Shown here: positions 7,367-16,726 of the stretch, piece after piece
How positions within the stretch are numbered: the stretch's first letter is position 1
Layout: each line of letters begins with the position of its first letter
Source of the DNA: JBASEY01 sp049652745
GTDB lineage: Bacteria > CSSED10-310
Assembly: GCA_049652745.1 (NCBI GenBank)
Contig: JBASEY010000017.1
Location: 62,001-126,000, forward strand
Length of the DNA stretch: 64,000 bases
Reading direction: 5' to 3'
Notes under the pieces: generated by a model
What the model saw: only the letters and a program-made list of their open reading frames with translations
The model's database searches: none
Told to the model about the DNA's origin: nothing
Program-made: the position numbers and the translations under genes

Positions 7367-8161
7367 ATGAAACTCGCTAAAATACTTTTTGCTTTCTCGG
7401 TTATTTTACTCCCGATATTTCCGGTTCTTTCTTGTGAACGAGATGTTGGGGCGGATGGTTATGTTTGGATCTTCCATCGCTTGTCGGATGGTAATTCTTA
7501 CCATGAAGCGAAAAGCCTGGGAGAATTTACGGAGGGACAAACCTTGTTTTTGACTGCTCCGTGTCCAGGCCGGACCATAAATACCGTACAAGTTTCTTGG
7601 GAAGATAATCGATCTGAAGTTTTCGGTGAATTGATTACCATGCCCGGAAACAGAAAACACGGCCAGCGGGATATCAGTGACAAAAGAAGTGAAAGCTGGG
7701 AAGTCAATAAACCTACAGACAGTCTTCAATTTGCTTTTGCCGGCAAACGTGGGCATCGTTGTCGAGTCAGATGGGTGCGAATATATTACGGAGTCAACGC
7801 TCCTCCGTATCAGTCTTCGGCTTCAACTAATACAGTCAATTATGATCTCGTTGACCGAATAGGTCTTCTTGAAGCAGAGATTCAAAAGAAATCACGCGTC
7901 ATCAGTTGGGATGGAAGCGTGTTGACAGTCGCTGTTAAAACCGATAGCGGTCAAGAAATGCGATACTTGAGAATTGGTGAATTTAGAAATGTTCTTTTCT
8001 CTGAGCGTTGGGGAACGGCTACCGATATTGAAGGTTATACATTTCCTGTTCGAGTCAAGCGTATTGTCGGCGACAAAATTGAACTGGAAAAGAAACTCGA
8101 CGGCAAAATCGTTCCTAAGCCGCTGGTCGAGATTTCACATTACAAGTCAATAATATTCTAA
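7367..8161 (+). CDS. Exported protein of unknown function, possible lipoprotein
   Basis: The product is 264 aa with an N-terminal signal: a Lys start, a hydrophobic core at residues 5-20, then VLSCERD. This fits a lipobox with Cys at about 23; Asp does not follow the Cys directly, so outer-membrane sorting would be allowed. The mature part looks beta-rich. Residues about 55-140 could form a carbohydrate-binding-like jelly roll (VQVSWEDNRSEVFGELITM ... WVRIYYG). A second small beta domain at about 175-260 includes the stretch VLTVAVKTDSGQEMRYLRIG. I do not recognise a family. It has a good AAAGGAG Shine-Dalgarno sequence and is divergent from the T3SS operon across a 145-bp region. Confidence 0.7.
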   Translation: MKLAKILFAFSVILLPIFPVLSCERDVGADGYVWIFHRLSDGNSYHEAKSLGEFTEGQTLFLTAPCPGRTINTVQVSWEDNRSEVFGELITMPGNRKHGQRDISDKRSESWEVNKPTDSLQFAFAGKRGHRCRVRWVRIYYGVNAPPYQSSASTNTVNYDLVDRIGLLEAEIQKKSRVISWDGSVLTVAVKTDSGQEMRYLRIGEFRNVLFSERWGTATDIEGYTFPVRVKRIVGDKIELEKKLDGKIVPKPLVEISHYKSIIF

Positions 8162-8183
8162 CTAACAGGTCTCCTCTGTCTCA

Positions 8184-8234
8184 TCCATAAATTATGGACA
8201 AGATTTAGATTGTCTTATTAAGTAAAAGCTTAAC
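8184..8234. terminator. AT-rich convergent spacer with inverted repeats, possible weak terminator
   Basis: Between the convergent exported-protein gene and tldE lie a 7-bp inverted repeat (TCCATAA at 8184-8190, TTATGGA at 8192-8198), a 5-bp one (GACAA/TTGTC, 8197-8214), and AAAAG-CTTAA-CTTTT followed by T residues (about 8224-8240). None is a classical GC-rich terminator. Stacked repeats in a convergent spacer suggest transcription ends here, but support is weak. Confidence 0.3.
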
Positions 8235-8254
8235 TTTTTTTAAAGATAGTTGGA

Positions 8255-9652
8255 TCAGACAGCGGCTGTCTCCGATGTAAAGCTGAATTCGTTTATAACC
8301 ATCGGCGGTATTAAAAGATCATAAAACCAGGCACGACGCAGCTCGGATCGGCCGACTTGCTCAACATTCTCAAGGCTGAAAATTGGGCTCTCATTGAACC
8401 GCATGTTCTTTAACGGCTTAACAATTTTACCGTCTCGAACCAAGAAAATCCCGTCTCTGGTCAAACCTGTTATCAGAAGCTTGTTGGGATCAACGAAACG
8501 AATATACCAAAAGCTGTTGATTAAAATAGCATTGCTTGTTTCGGCGATAAGCTGTTCGGTTGATTTATCTGTTCCACTGAATTCAATCAACGTCGGGAAA
8601 GCTTTAGGCTGGAGATTGTTTTTTTGTGCCCAATACAGCGAAGAAAACAGATGCTTCAGTGTTCCTCGATCGATAATGGGATAATCTTCGACCGGCAAGC
8701 CTCGTGCGAAAAGGCCTGCTGTCATGCTCTGGCCACCAAAATCCAAATCAAATGCGCTTCCATAGGTCGCCGTTGGAATTTCCGGGTGTTGCTTTCGGCT
8801 CGATACTGTAATCAATGGACTGAACAATTTTTTTCCTATCAGATCGGTTGATTGATAATAGTTGCTTAATGCACTCCTACCTTCGGCAACTTTTCTGGCA
8901 TCCATGGCAAAAAGAATATTGACCAAGTAATTCATCGCCGCTGTTGGAGTCAGAATGACTTTGTAATCACCTGGTTCAATATAGTCAGCTTTAGCCGACC
9001 ATTGAGCCCAATCACAGCACTGGTCGACAAGCCGATCAAATTCAATTTCTTTTATTCGTGTGGAACTTCTGGTTTCCCTGCAACTGCCGTCACCCTTTTC
9101 CGTTCTGATCGTAACCGAAAAGTCAGCCATCGTTTCAGGATGCCAACATCTATGATCATTCGAATTACCGAAAGCTTCGTATTTCCAATCAGTTGTCAGT
9201 GTCCCGAATGCCAGCAGATTCTTTGCCTTGGTTTTTGCACACACTTCTTTGATTTTTTTCGCTTTTTCCATTTGAGAGAAATCGGCGGTATCTGGGTCAT
9301 ATGAGTTTGATTCTGGAATGTCAACAGGTTTTATCGGGCTGATATGTTCCGGGTTTATCGGGTACATGGAAGCCATTTTGACTGCTTCCCGCACTGCCTG
9401 ATCAATACTCTCATCGCTCAGAACACTTGTCTTTAACCCGGCTTCCCGCCCCCCAATAGAAACGGCAAGAGTCAACAAGTGCTTCTCAGATTCTACATTT
9501 TGGATGATGTGATTCCCGGCAAATCGCGTCAGTCCACTTCTGCCACCGCTGACAGAAACAGACGCTTCATCGGCTCCATATCGCTTACATGCCTTCAGAG
9601 CTTTATCGATTATATCAAAGGCTCTTGTCTTATAGCTTGATAATGTCATCAT
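8255..9652 (-). CDS. tldE: TldE/PmbA family metalloprotease subunit
   Basis: The product is about 465 aa and homologous to TldD but without a metal-binding HExxxH motif, as expected for the TldE (PmbA) partner. With TldD it forms a heterodimeric protease that trims unfolded or leader peptides. Visible family features are the N-terminal half with YGADEASVSVSGGRSGLTRF, and the C-terminal DLDFGGQSMTAGLF and GTLKHLFSSLYWA stretches. The frame is open to 9745, but ATG 9652 overlaps the tldD stop (9649-9651) and has AAAGG/AGG upstream, so I start there. It is co-transcribed with tldD. Confidence 0.9.
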   Translation of the reverse strand: MMTLSSYKTRAFDIIDKALKACKRYGADEASVSVSGGRSGLTRFAGNHIIQNVESEKHLLTLAVSIGGREAGLKTSVLSDESIDQAVREAVKMASMYPINPEHISPIKPVDIPESNSYDPDTADFSQMEKAKKIKEVCAKTKAKNLLAFGTLTTDWKYEAFGNSNDHRCWHPETMADFSVTIRTEKGDGSCRETRSSTRIKEIEFDRLVDQCCDWAQWSAKADYIEPGDYKVILTPTAAMNYLVNILFAMDARKVAEGRSALSNYYQSTDLIGKKLFSPLITVSSRKQHPEIPTATYGSAFDLDFGGQSMTAGLFARGLPVEDYPIIDRGTLKHLFSSLYWAQKNNLQPKAFPTLIEFSGTDKSTEQLIAETSNAILINSFWYIRFVDPNKLLITGLTRDGIFLVRDGKIVKPLKNMRFNESPIFSLENVEQVGRSELRRAWFYDLLIPPMVINEFSFTSETAAV

Positions 9653-11097
9653 ATCCTGGCCTTTCCATAGCTGATATTTCTTAATCGTAAAGGTGAACTC
9701 CCATGAGTCAATTGCGCTTGTTGCATGGGTTGTCCCTTGCCACAATTTACAACCCCTTCAGGCCGCCATTCATCCTTGTTACATATAGCATCAACCGAAT
9801 TCCAGAATTCAGGATTTTTCGATTGATAGGTAAAGCCGCGCAGCATATGAGTTCTTTTTCCGTTCTCAATCCGCCACACCGCGTCGCCGCCAAATTGAAA
9901 ATTGATACGCTGATGATCGATGGAAAAACTGCCCATTCCATCTACAAGAAAGCCTTTCTTTGTATCTGAAATCAATTCTTCGAATGTAGGAGCGCCATTT
10001 TTCCCGGGTTCAATCGATACATTCGACATTCTCAAAATAGGCATACTGCTCCAACTGTCCGCATAAGCACATCCTCGACTTTGTTTTTCACCAATATAAT
10101 GAGCGGTCCCTCTTGTTGTACTGTATCCGGTCAAGACACCATCTTTTATCAAATGCCATTGACCTGTCTGAACCCCTTCATCGTCAAGCGGTATAGATGA
10201 ACGGCCGTTTGTCATGGTGCGGTCCGCAATGACATTGAAAATAGAAGCCCCATATTTCAGTTTGCCCAGTTTATCGATCGTCGCAAAACTCGTTCCCGCC
10301 ATATCAGCTTCCCAACCCATAACCCGATCCAATTCGGTGGCATGCCCTATTGTCTCATGGATAACAAGGCACGTGTGTGTGGGAAGCAGGACCAGGTCCG
10401 CACACCCTTCTCCACAAAACGGAGACCGTAATTTTTCGACAGCTTCCTCAGATATTCTTTCCGCTTCCTGCAACCACGGCACACTCAGTATATGCTCATA
10501 TCCTGTATTCAGAGGCGTCAAAATATAATTCCTCGATTCAAATCCACCCGGGCCTATTGCAGTCGCAGAACACATCCCATCCACTCTCATCACCAATTGA
10601 TCATAAAAACTGCCGTCGGTGTTCATGAAAAACTTGTGCTCTCTCGTGAAATTGAACATGGATATTGCACGTTTGATCTCCGATCGATCACGCATTTTTC
10701 GATTTATTTCCAATAAAAGATCCAATTTTTCCTGTATCGAGATGTCAAACGGATCAATTTGAAATGGCGTTCGCCATCGAACAGTCACAGCAGGATGTTC
10801 GGCAAAAGATGCTTTCAGCGCCATGACGGCACTGGCTTTAGCTATGGCAACAGCCCGATCGACTGTTTTAACGACACCTTCCGGAGTAAGATCCTGTGTG
10901 GCTGAAAAACCCCAACCATTTTTAATCAGCGCCTGGATGCCGATACCTTCAGAACGATTTGACGACAGATTTGTAGCGATATCGTCTCTGGCAGAGAGAT
11001 TCTGATATCGGTATAAGCCAATTCTTGCATCGCCATAATCAACACCGGCATTTTTGAGTCTCTCAATTGCTGTTTCCAATAATGCTTTCACTTTCAT
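9649..11097 (-). CDS. tldD: TldD family zinc metalloprotease
   Basis: The 482-aa catalytic subunit of the TldD/TldE protease carries the zinc motif HETIGH at residues 247-252 (HExxxH). A late Cys in VVNCGKGQP (near residue 455) is the likely third ligand. Other TldD marks are GVQTGQWHLIKDGVLTGYS and GTAHYIGEKQSRGCAYADSW. TldD/TldE acts in the cytoplasm, with roles in peptide maturation and proteolysis of disordered substrates. tldE follows with overlapping stop and start codons. The next gene upstream, cobB-like, is divergent across 132 bp. Confidence 0.93.
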   Translation of the reverse strand: MKVKALLETAIERLKNAGVDYGDARIGLYRYQNLSARDDIATNLSSNRSEGIGIQALIKNGWGFSATQDLTPEGVVKTVDRAVAIAKASAVMALKASFAEHPAVTVRWRTPFQIDPFDISIQEKLDLLLEINRKMRDRSEIKRAISMFNFTREHKFFMNTDGSFYDQLVMRVDGMCSATAIGPGGFESRNYILTPLNTGYEHILSVPWLQEAERISEEAVEKLRSPFCGEGCADLVLLPTHTCLVIHETIGHATELDRVMGWEADMAGTSFATIDKLGKLKYGASIFNVIADRTMTNGRSSIPLDDEGVQTGQWHLIKDGVLTGYSTTRGTAHYIGEKQSRGCAYADSWSSMPILRMSNVSIEPGKNGAPTFEELISDTKKGFLVDGMGSFSIDHQRINFQFGGDAVWRIENGKRTHMLRGFTYQSKNPEFWNSVDAICNKDEWRPEGVVNCGKGQPMQQAQLTHGSSPLRLRNISYGKARI

Positions 11098-11178
11098 ACT
11101 CCCATTCTGAAATGCGTCAGTACACCGACGCTTCCGAAGCCACTGTATAACAGCTCAATCTAAATGCCAAGCATTGTT

Positions 11179-11207
11179 TTGCACTCCTATAAACAAAGTA
11201 TTAGACT
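11179..11207 (+). promoter_or_regulatory. Candidate promoter for the SIR2 gene
   Basis: TTGCAC (11179-11184) and TAGACT (11202-11207) are spaced by 17 bp, and the GTG start follows 22 bp later. The hexamers match the sigma70 consensus only in part, so this is a suggestion. Confidence 0.3.
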
Positions 11208-11229
11208 ATGTTTTTAGAGGGATTAGTCA

Positions 11230-12006
11230 GTGGAAAACACCTTGTTCGAAATAGCTTATCAGATGATTGAAAAGTCCAAGTATCTGGTTGCATTGACCGG
11301 CGCCGGAATATCCGTTGAGAGCGGCATTCCGACTTTCCGCGGCCCTGAAGGGCTCTGGACAAAATACGATCCCCAAACATATGCAGGAATCGACGGGTTT
11401 CTCAATAATCCTGAACGATCATGGGATTTTTTCTATTCATTCTATGAGATGCTCCTCAAAGCCAATCCCAACGCCGCTCATTTAGCTCTTGCTAAAATGG
11501 AGAAAATCAACGCGCTAAAATATACCATCACCCAAAATATCGACGGTCTGCATCATGCCGCCGGTCAGCAAAGAGTGATCGAAATCCACGGAAGTATGCA
11601 GAATTTGATCTGTTTAACGTGTAAACGAAAATGGAATTCGCAAGGAATTTTATTTGGATCCTCTGACACTCCTCCCTTGTGTGAATGCGGAGGGGTCTTA
11701 AAACCTGACGCCGTTCTTTTCGGCGAGTCATTACCGTTAGAAGTTTTTTTTGAAGCGCTCGAACAGATCCGATTAGCCGATGTGCTTCTGCTTGTAGGCA
11801 CTTCCGGCTTAGTTCATCCAGTCAATGAGTTTCCAGAAATCGCTGTACGGCACGGCGCACGTATCATCGAAATCAATCCAGAAAAAACCTTCCTGACGGA
11901 TCACCATGAAACCATCCATCTGCAGGGATCCGCTAAAGAAATTTTGACGTTGGTCACCAGTCGTTTGATAGGGTCAGCGAAGAATCAACTGGAGAACGAT
12001 CGATAA
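11230..12006 (+). CDS. cobB: SIR2-family NAD-dependent protein deacylase
   Basis: The 258-aa sirtuin has the NAD-binding motifs LTGAGISVESGIPTFRGPEG near residue 23 and TQNIDGLHHAAG near residue 100, the catalytic His in IEIHGSMQNL, and VGTSGLVHP. A zinc ribbon is present (CLTC, then CECG about 30 residues on). It removes acyl groups from lysines using NAD+. The start is GTG with a GAGG element upstream. Its 3' end overlaps the convergent uppP gene by 33 bp. The nad genes are on the other strand a few kb away; I see no direct link. Confidence 0.92.
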   Translation: MENTLFEIAYQMIEKSKYLVALTGAGISVESGIPTFRGPEGLWTKYDPQTYAGIDGFLNNPERSWDFFYSFYEMLLKANPNAAHLALAKMEKINALKYTITQNIDGLHHAAGQQRVIEIHGSMQNLICLTCKRKWNSQGILFGSSDTPPLCECGGVLKPDAVLFGESLPLEVFFEALEQIRLADVLLLVGTSGLVHPVNEFPEIAVRHGARIIEINPEKTFLTDHHETIHLQGSAKEILTLVTSRLIGSAKNQLENDR

Positions 12007-12795
12007 TACTCCTATTCCCAGACAATAAATTGCAAACGGCTTATAAGAATATTTCCGAATGATATTCATTAAAATCCTAATGGCCAGATAGCTGGCAATA
12101 AGAGAGGCGATAAACCCGGTCAACAGAACCATCGAATCGATACCGCCTTCCTGGACAGCCTTATAAACGTCATGGCTTTCAAGAACTACTGCCCCTGCGA
12201 CAGCAGGAAGCATCAGCATGAATGAAAACCGAGCCGCCTTGATGCGACTCCAACCGAAAGCCAGCCCTGCCGCCATTGTCACACCTGAGCGGGAAATTCC
12301 GGGCAGCAGCGCTATCGTCTGCGCCAGACCCACGCACGACGCTGCTTTTAAACCGACTGATGCCGATTCATTATTTTCTTTTTTTCGATTTTTATGAAAC
12401 CATTCCCCGATAAATAGAATCATGCCGGTAAATATAAGCAAGATGGAAACTACAAGGGGAGAATCGAAAAGAGATTCAATCCAATTCTTGGCGAGCAATC
12501 CGGCAACACCAACTGGAATAGTGGCAATAAAGATGCCCGATATCCATGAACGGGCATCACGGTTATCCCGTATAGTTTTATTACCGGTCAATCCCTTGTA
12601 AAACCAGAATAAATCGTATCTGAAATATATAATGGCGGCTAAAAGCGATCCGCCGTGCAGAACAACTTCAAATACTGCTCCAGGGGTTTCGAATCCAGGC
12701 ATAATCTTCTGAGCCAGCACTAGATGCCCGGAACTTGAAACTGGCAGGAACTCAGTCAACCCTTGTACAAGACCCAATAAAAATGCCTTTATCAC
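11974..12795 (-). CDS. uppP: Undecaprenyl-diphosphate phosphatase UppP (BacA)
   Basis: The 273-aa polytopic enzyme recycles undecaprenyl diphosphate to the monophosphate carrier used for peptidoglycan and glycan export. Signatures are GLTEFLPVSSSGHLVLA near the N terminus (catalytic Glu and Ser/His box) and LPGISRSGVTMAAGLAFG around residue 165 (catalytic Arg box). About eight membrane helices are visible. It overlaps the rsmA stop by 4 bp and is the last gene of a long minus-strand run. Its substrate ties it to the large GT-C cluster elsewhere in the window, which probably uses polyprenyl-phosphate sugars. Confidence 0.95.
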   Translation of the reverse strand: MIKAFLLGLVQGLTEFLPVSSSGHLVLAQKIMPGFETPGAVFEVVLHGGSLLAAIIYFRYDLFWFYKGLTGNKTIRDNRDARSWISGIFIATIPVGVAGLLAKNWIESLFDSPLVVSILLIFTGMILFIGEWFHKNRKKENNESASVGLKAASCVGLAQTIALLPGISRSGVTMAAGLAFGWSRIKAARFSFMLMLPAVAGAVVLESHDVYKAVQEGGIDSMVLLTGFIASLIASYLAIRILMNIIRKYSYKPFAIYCLGIGVLSIVLQLILR

Positions 12796-13670
12796 GGGTT
12801 TTTCTCCTCTTCCATCAAATATTTAACCTCCGCCACCTTGACTACCTGCTCGCCGGTCAGTTGTTGAGCTCTCAAATTTAAATCGATACCGGCAGTCGCT
12901 AAAAGCCGAGTGGAATTTTGTGTGCCCATTATTTTTTTCAGATTATTTTGCAGAGTCTTTCGCCGATGTGCAAACAAATTGAACACAGTGTCTAGAAAAA
13001 ATTCCCAAGGGACCGATACTTCACACGGCACAGGCTTCAATAAAAGCACTGCCGATTCGACTGTCGGCGCCGGCCGGAAAAGGTTCGGTTTGACTGTTAG
13101 AGCACGTGAAACTTTAAATTTTGTTTGAACTATAACGGATAAAGCGCTCCTATCACTATCCCCGGGTCCCGCGATTACTCGGTCAACAACTTCTCTCTGT
13201 AGAAGGAGAACTCCAACGGGAAATTCTCTGTGAAACGTCGCAAGCATCATTAAAACCGGCGAAGAGATCGCATAAGGCAGATTGCTGACAACTTTGACGG
13301 GATTGGCCTCGTTCCGTTCAGCCAACAGTTTAAGTATTCGCAACCCGTCATCGTTGACGACACTGACATTCTGATAGCCGGCAAATCGAGTTTTCAGCAG
13401 TTTTGCCATCGATTCTTCACGCTCAACAGCAACGATTTGTCCGACACGTGCAGCCAGAGCCCAGGTCAGAATACCTGTTCCAGCGCCGATCTCGAGCAAA
13501 GAATCCTTTTGTGTAAGCTCAGCAAGATCGACGATCTGATCCCGAACCCGTTCCGAGATCAAAAAATTCTGGCCTTTCAATCGATTCGGTTTTAGGCCGC
13601 ATATCTCGATGTCCGTTTTCAGTGTTTGTATTGGATCCTGAATAACCTTTGGAACATAGGGTATGTTCAT
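12792..13670 (-). CDS. rsmA: 16S rRNA dimethyladenosine transferase RsmA (KsgA)
   Basis: The 292-aa SAM-dependent methyltransferase dimethylates two adjacent adenosines near the 3' end of 16S rRNA. Motifs are GQNFLISERVRDQIV, motif I LEIGAGTGILTWALA, the catalytic NLPYAISSPV, and the C-terminal FAHRRKTLQNNL. It starts 5 bp after the stop of the LPG-synthase-like gene and shares an ATGA junction with uppP. The N-terminal extension of about 25 residues before the conserved core is slightly long; a later start at residue 13-20 has no ATG. Confidence 0.95.
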   Translation of the reverse strand: MNIPYVPKVIQDPIQTLKTDIEICGLKPNRLKGQNFLISERVRDQIVDLAELTQKDSLLEIGAGTGILTWALAARVGQIVAVEREESMAKLLKTRFAGYQNVSVVNDDGLRILKLLAERNEANPVKVVSNLPYAISSPVLMMLATFHREFPVGVLLLQREVVDRVIAGPGDSDRSALSVIVQTKFKVSRALTVKPNLFRPAPTVESAVLLLKPVPCEVSVPWEFFLDTVFNLFAHRRKTLQNNLKKIMGTQNSTRLLATAGIDLNLRAQQLTGEQVVKVAEVKYLMEEEKNP

Positions 13671-13675
13671 GGCTT

Positions 13676-14944
13676 TTACAGACCGGGTTCAGACAGCTTG
13701 CCGGCACTGCTTTTCAGTTCGCTCCAAGAAACATTCTCCAGACTTAAATAAAACAGGCCTAAAAGCACTACAGGGATATAGGCAAGCAAGTGAGCCATCA
13801 AGACATAGGCCTCAACATTGCCTTTCAACCCCATCAATAAAAGCGTCTGTTGACCGACCCAATGAAATGTCCCTATAAAGCCGGGGGCGGACGGGATAGA
13901 AACGGCAAAAGCCAGCGCGACGATCAGGAAAAGAGCCAGGATCAGGTTGGCTGGAATTCCGACGGCAAAAAACACGTATAGATAAGCAAAAGCCAATACC
14001 AGCCAAATCAGCATCGACAAGCTGAAAGAGATGATTATGCTTTTCCAGCTATTGATAATCCATAGTCCTTTAATAAAAGCATCCAGCATCTGGTTAGCTT
14101 TACTTGATACGGCATCCGGAAGAATCTTAAAAACACGGCTAAGCAATTCGCGAACTCGCGCTGTTTTAGTTTTGAGCAATATCAAGAACCCAAGCGCGCC
14201 CAGCGCAATCACCGCCATAATCCAGGCGCCATAAACCATTTCACGAGGTAATTTGACCGATTTTCCGGCTGCGAAATAGAAAACGAAGACAACATACAGA
14301 ATCAATATCGACAGAATGTCGAGGATTCGCTCGAGCACAATTGTGCCGAAAACTTCAGAAGTCTTTCTGTTCTCTTTTCTAGCTAAAAACCATGCCCGGA
14401 CAATTTCTCCAATTCGAAACGGCAATACATTGTTCGCCATGTATCCGACACAAACGGATCTCCATAAAGATTGGAATTTGATTTCGGCATAATCCTGAAG
14501 AAAAAACTTCCATCGATAAGCCCGTACGACCAATGCCAGAACCGTTGCAACCAAAGCCGGCAGAATCCACCAGTAGTTCGCTCGTACCAAAGATCTCTGC
14601 AAACGTGGAAAATGTATGATCGGATGGTCATCTGCCAATAACTCTATCTCAATCGGTCTTTCCGTGACAAGGTAAGGAGGACCGGAGCCATCCTCGCTAC
14701 CGACAATCTCGGCTATTTTATGCCTAAAATCTTCTTTTCGGCGGCCTGAAGAAATAGTCAACGAATCTCCAACTTCAAAATTTTCAATATCAGCGATGTA
14801 CAGAATTCTATCAGCTTGCAAGCCGGTGCCTTTATGTAATCCGGAATCTCTAATAATAGGAATTTTGTTTACATCTTTTATAAACAAGTAGAAAAAGGCG
14901 GCGCTTAAAAGGATGCTTATGATAATTTTTAGTGTTTTATTCAT
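13676..14944 (-). CDS. LPG-synthase transmembrane-domain (UPF0104) membrane protein
   Basis: The 422-aa polytopic protein has the flippase-like core of MprF/AglD-type proteins. Visible family stretches include VRAYRWKFFLQDY, the signature LPFRIGEIVRAWFLARK and FGTIVLERILDILSILI, and the C-terminal SIPSAPGFIGTFHWVGQQ. Relatives move or modify polyprenyl- or glycerol-lipids. Between the first helix (5-23) and the second (about 125-145) lies a region of about 90 residues containing VGDSLTISSGRRKEDFRHKI, which looks like a small extracytoplasmic beta domain and is not typical. It is co-directional with the upstream 64-aa gene and downstream rsmA-uppP. Confidence 0.8.
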   Translation of the reverse strand: MNKTLKIIISILLSAAFFYLFIKDVNKIPIIRDSGLHKGTGLQADRILYIADIENFEVGDSLTISSGRRKEDFRHKIAEIVGSEDGSGPPYLVTERPIEIELLADDHPIIHFPRLQRSLVRANYWWILPALVATVLALVVRAYRWKFFLQDYAEIKFQSLWRSVCVGYMANNVLPFRIGEIVRAWFLARKENRKTSEVFGTIVLERILDILSILILYVVFVFYFAAGKSVKLPREMVYGAWIMAVIALGALGFLILLKTKTARVRELLSRVFKILPDAVSSKANQMLDAFIKGLWIINSWKSIIISFSLSMLIWLVLAFAYLYVFFAVGIPANLILALFLIVALAFAVSIPSAPGFIGTFHWVGQQTLLLMGLKGNVEAYVLMAHLLAYIPVVLLGLFYLSLENVSWSELKSSAGKLSEPGL

Positions 14945-14957
14945 TTTTCCAGTTTAT

Positions 14958-15152
14958 TCAAGCAATTCTGAGCCCTGCAATCCAGATCGCATAAAAAACG
15001 ACGATCAAAATTCCCCAGAACAGCGCTTTTTTTGTAACCAATTCATTTTCTTCGGTAAACCCCTTAAAAATCAATCCGATCGTGCTTCCAATCCAACCCA
15101 GAAACCCTATTTGAACCATTATCGATCCCCATAATGACACTTCATGTTCCAT
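14958..15152 (-). CDS. Small two-helix membrane protein, unknown
   Basis: The 64-aa product has two hydrophobic helices (about 9-29 and 43-62) joined by a polar, charged loop. It has an AAGGGAG Shine-Dalgarno sequence about 8 nt before ATG 15152 and lies in a 20-bp/13-bp spaced slot between nadB and the LPG-synthase-like gene, so it is very likely translated. I recognise no family; small partners of membrane transporters often look like this. Confidence 0.65.
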   Translation of the reverse strand: MEHEVSLWGSIMVQIGFLGWIGSTIGLIFKGFTEENELVTKKALFWGILIVVFYAIWIAGLRIA

Positions 15153-15172
15153 GCTTCATCTCCCTTTGTATC

Positions 15173-16726
15173 CTACGACGCATGCTTCGAAACACAGTCG
15201 CTGTTGAAGTGAGTTCCTGCGTTGGTCCGCCTTGCAATAGCCGCTTTGTAGACTGATTGTGAGAGTTTGATCAGGTTCGCCAATGCAATGGCTTTCAGGC
15301 GGTTACACGCGTATCCATTTATAGATTCGAAATATCTGTCTATTTCACCGATTTTTTCAAGACCATTACGAAGACCTTGATCAGTGCGGATTATTCCACA
15401 ATATTGCCAATTGGTTTCTTGGAGTTCTTTTCGAATTTTATCCAAGTCGATATCACAGGGCTGATTTTTAATCCACCGGGGTTCGGGGCACTCGAGAAGC
15501 GGCTTGAGCTTTTCCCACCAATTTGAAGGCAAGTAACGTATTAGTCGATCGGCATTTACCGCAGCTCGATAAGCAAATACAACTGATTCCAACAGTGAAT
15601 TCGAAGCCAAACGATTAGCTCCATGGACACCGGTACACGCCACTTCACCACCGGCATACAAGCCTTGTATAGTAGTTCTACCGTCGATATCCGTATGCAC
15701 TCCCCCGCAGAAATAATGAGCAGCCGGAGCGACAGGTATCAGGTCTTTTCCTGGATGGAGTCCAAATTTCGACAGTGTTGCAGTGATTGTTGGAAATCTG
15801 TTTTCAATAAAAACAGCTCCTCTGGACGTCAAATCCAGGTAAACATGATCAACCCCGGTTTTTTGCATTTCCGTCACTATCGCTCTCGATACGATATCTC
15901 TAGGCGCCAATTCCGCCATAGGGTGGTAGTCAGGCATGAAGCGGTAACCCTGATGATTCCGCAAGATACCACCTTCTCCACGAGCTGCCTCGGTGATCAA
16001 AAAACAAGGTGCGTTTTCAAGTGAAAGAACCGTTGGATGAAATTGAATGAATTCCAGGTTTTTCAGTACTGCTCCAGCATTCTGAGCCATGACGAAACCG
16101 TCGCCTGTCGCGATCTCGGGATTGGTTGTTTTGGAAAACAATTGCCCGGCGCCTCCGGTTGCCAGAAAAACGCTTTTTGCGAAAAACCGGTGTGGTTTTC
16201 CCTTTCGATCTAAAGATTCTATGCCAAAACAGGTATTATTTCGCACAAGCAAACGCGTCACGATCTGATGATCGGTAATTCGAAGATTTTCTTTTTTCAC
16301 ACTGTTCCAAAGAGCGGATTCAATAGCCTGGCCGGTCATATCCCCCACATGAATGACGCGGCTGTCCGAATGGCCGCCTTCACGGGTGAACTGCAACGCG
16401 TTATCCGTCAATCGATCGAAATCAACTCCCATGCACATCAAATCGAATATCCTTGCAGGCGCTTCTTTAACCAGGATATTGACAGCCTCGATATCGCTCA
16501 AACCGTCACCGGCTTTCATCGTATCTTCGATATGTTTGGCGTAGGAATCATCGATGGAAAGAACAGCGGCGATACCTCCTTGCGCATAACGGGTATTGGA
16601 TTCAGTGGCGACATCTTTCGTTATCAAGTGAACGTTATGGTACTTCGAAATGTGGGCGGCAAACATCAAGCCGGCGGCGCCCGATCCAATTATGAGCACA
16701 TCCGACACATCTTTTTCAGTTATCAT
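15173..16726 (-). CDS. nadB: L-aspartate oxidase NadB
   Basis: The 517-aa FAD enzyme oxidises aspartate to iminoaspartate, the first step of de novo NAD synthesis. The FAD site is VLIIGSGAAGLMFAAH at the N terminus. Further family motifs are NTRYAQGGIAAVL, ITEAARGEGGILRNHQGYRF, the HYFCGGVHTD active-site stretch and VHGANRLASNSLLE. The C-terminal helical domain (about 415-517) is present. It shares an ATGA junction with nadA, so the product can pass directly to quinolinate synthase. nadC is not in the window. Confidence 0.97.
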   Translation of the reverse strand: MITEKDVSDVLIIGSGAAGLMFAAHISKYHNVHLITKDVATESNTRYAQGGIAAVLSIDDSYAKHIEDTMKAGDGLSDIEAVNILVKEAPARIFDLMCMGVDFDRLTDNALQFTREGGHSDSRVIHVGDMTGQAIESALWNSVKKENLRITDHQIVTRLLVRNNTCFGIESLDRKGKPHRFFAKSVFLATGGAGQLFSKTTNPEIATGDGFVMAQNAGAVLKNLEFIQFHPTVLSLENAPCFLITEAARGEGGILRNHQGYRFMPDYHPMAELAPRDIVSRAIVTEMQKTGVDHVYLDLTSRGAVFIENRFPTITATLSKFGLHPGKDLIPVAPAAHYFCGGVHTDIDGRTTIQGLYAGGEVACTGVHGANRLASNSLLESVVFAYRAAVNADRLIRYLPSNWWEKLKPLLECPEPRWIKNQPCDIDLDKIRKELQETNWQYCGIIRTDQGLRNGLEKIGEIDRYFESINGYACNRLKAIALANLIKLSQSVYKAAIARRTNAGTHFNSDCVSKHAS

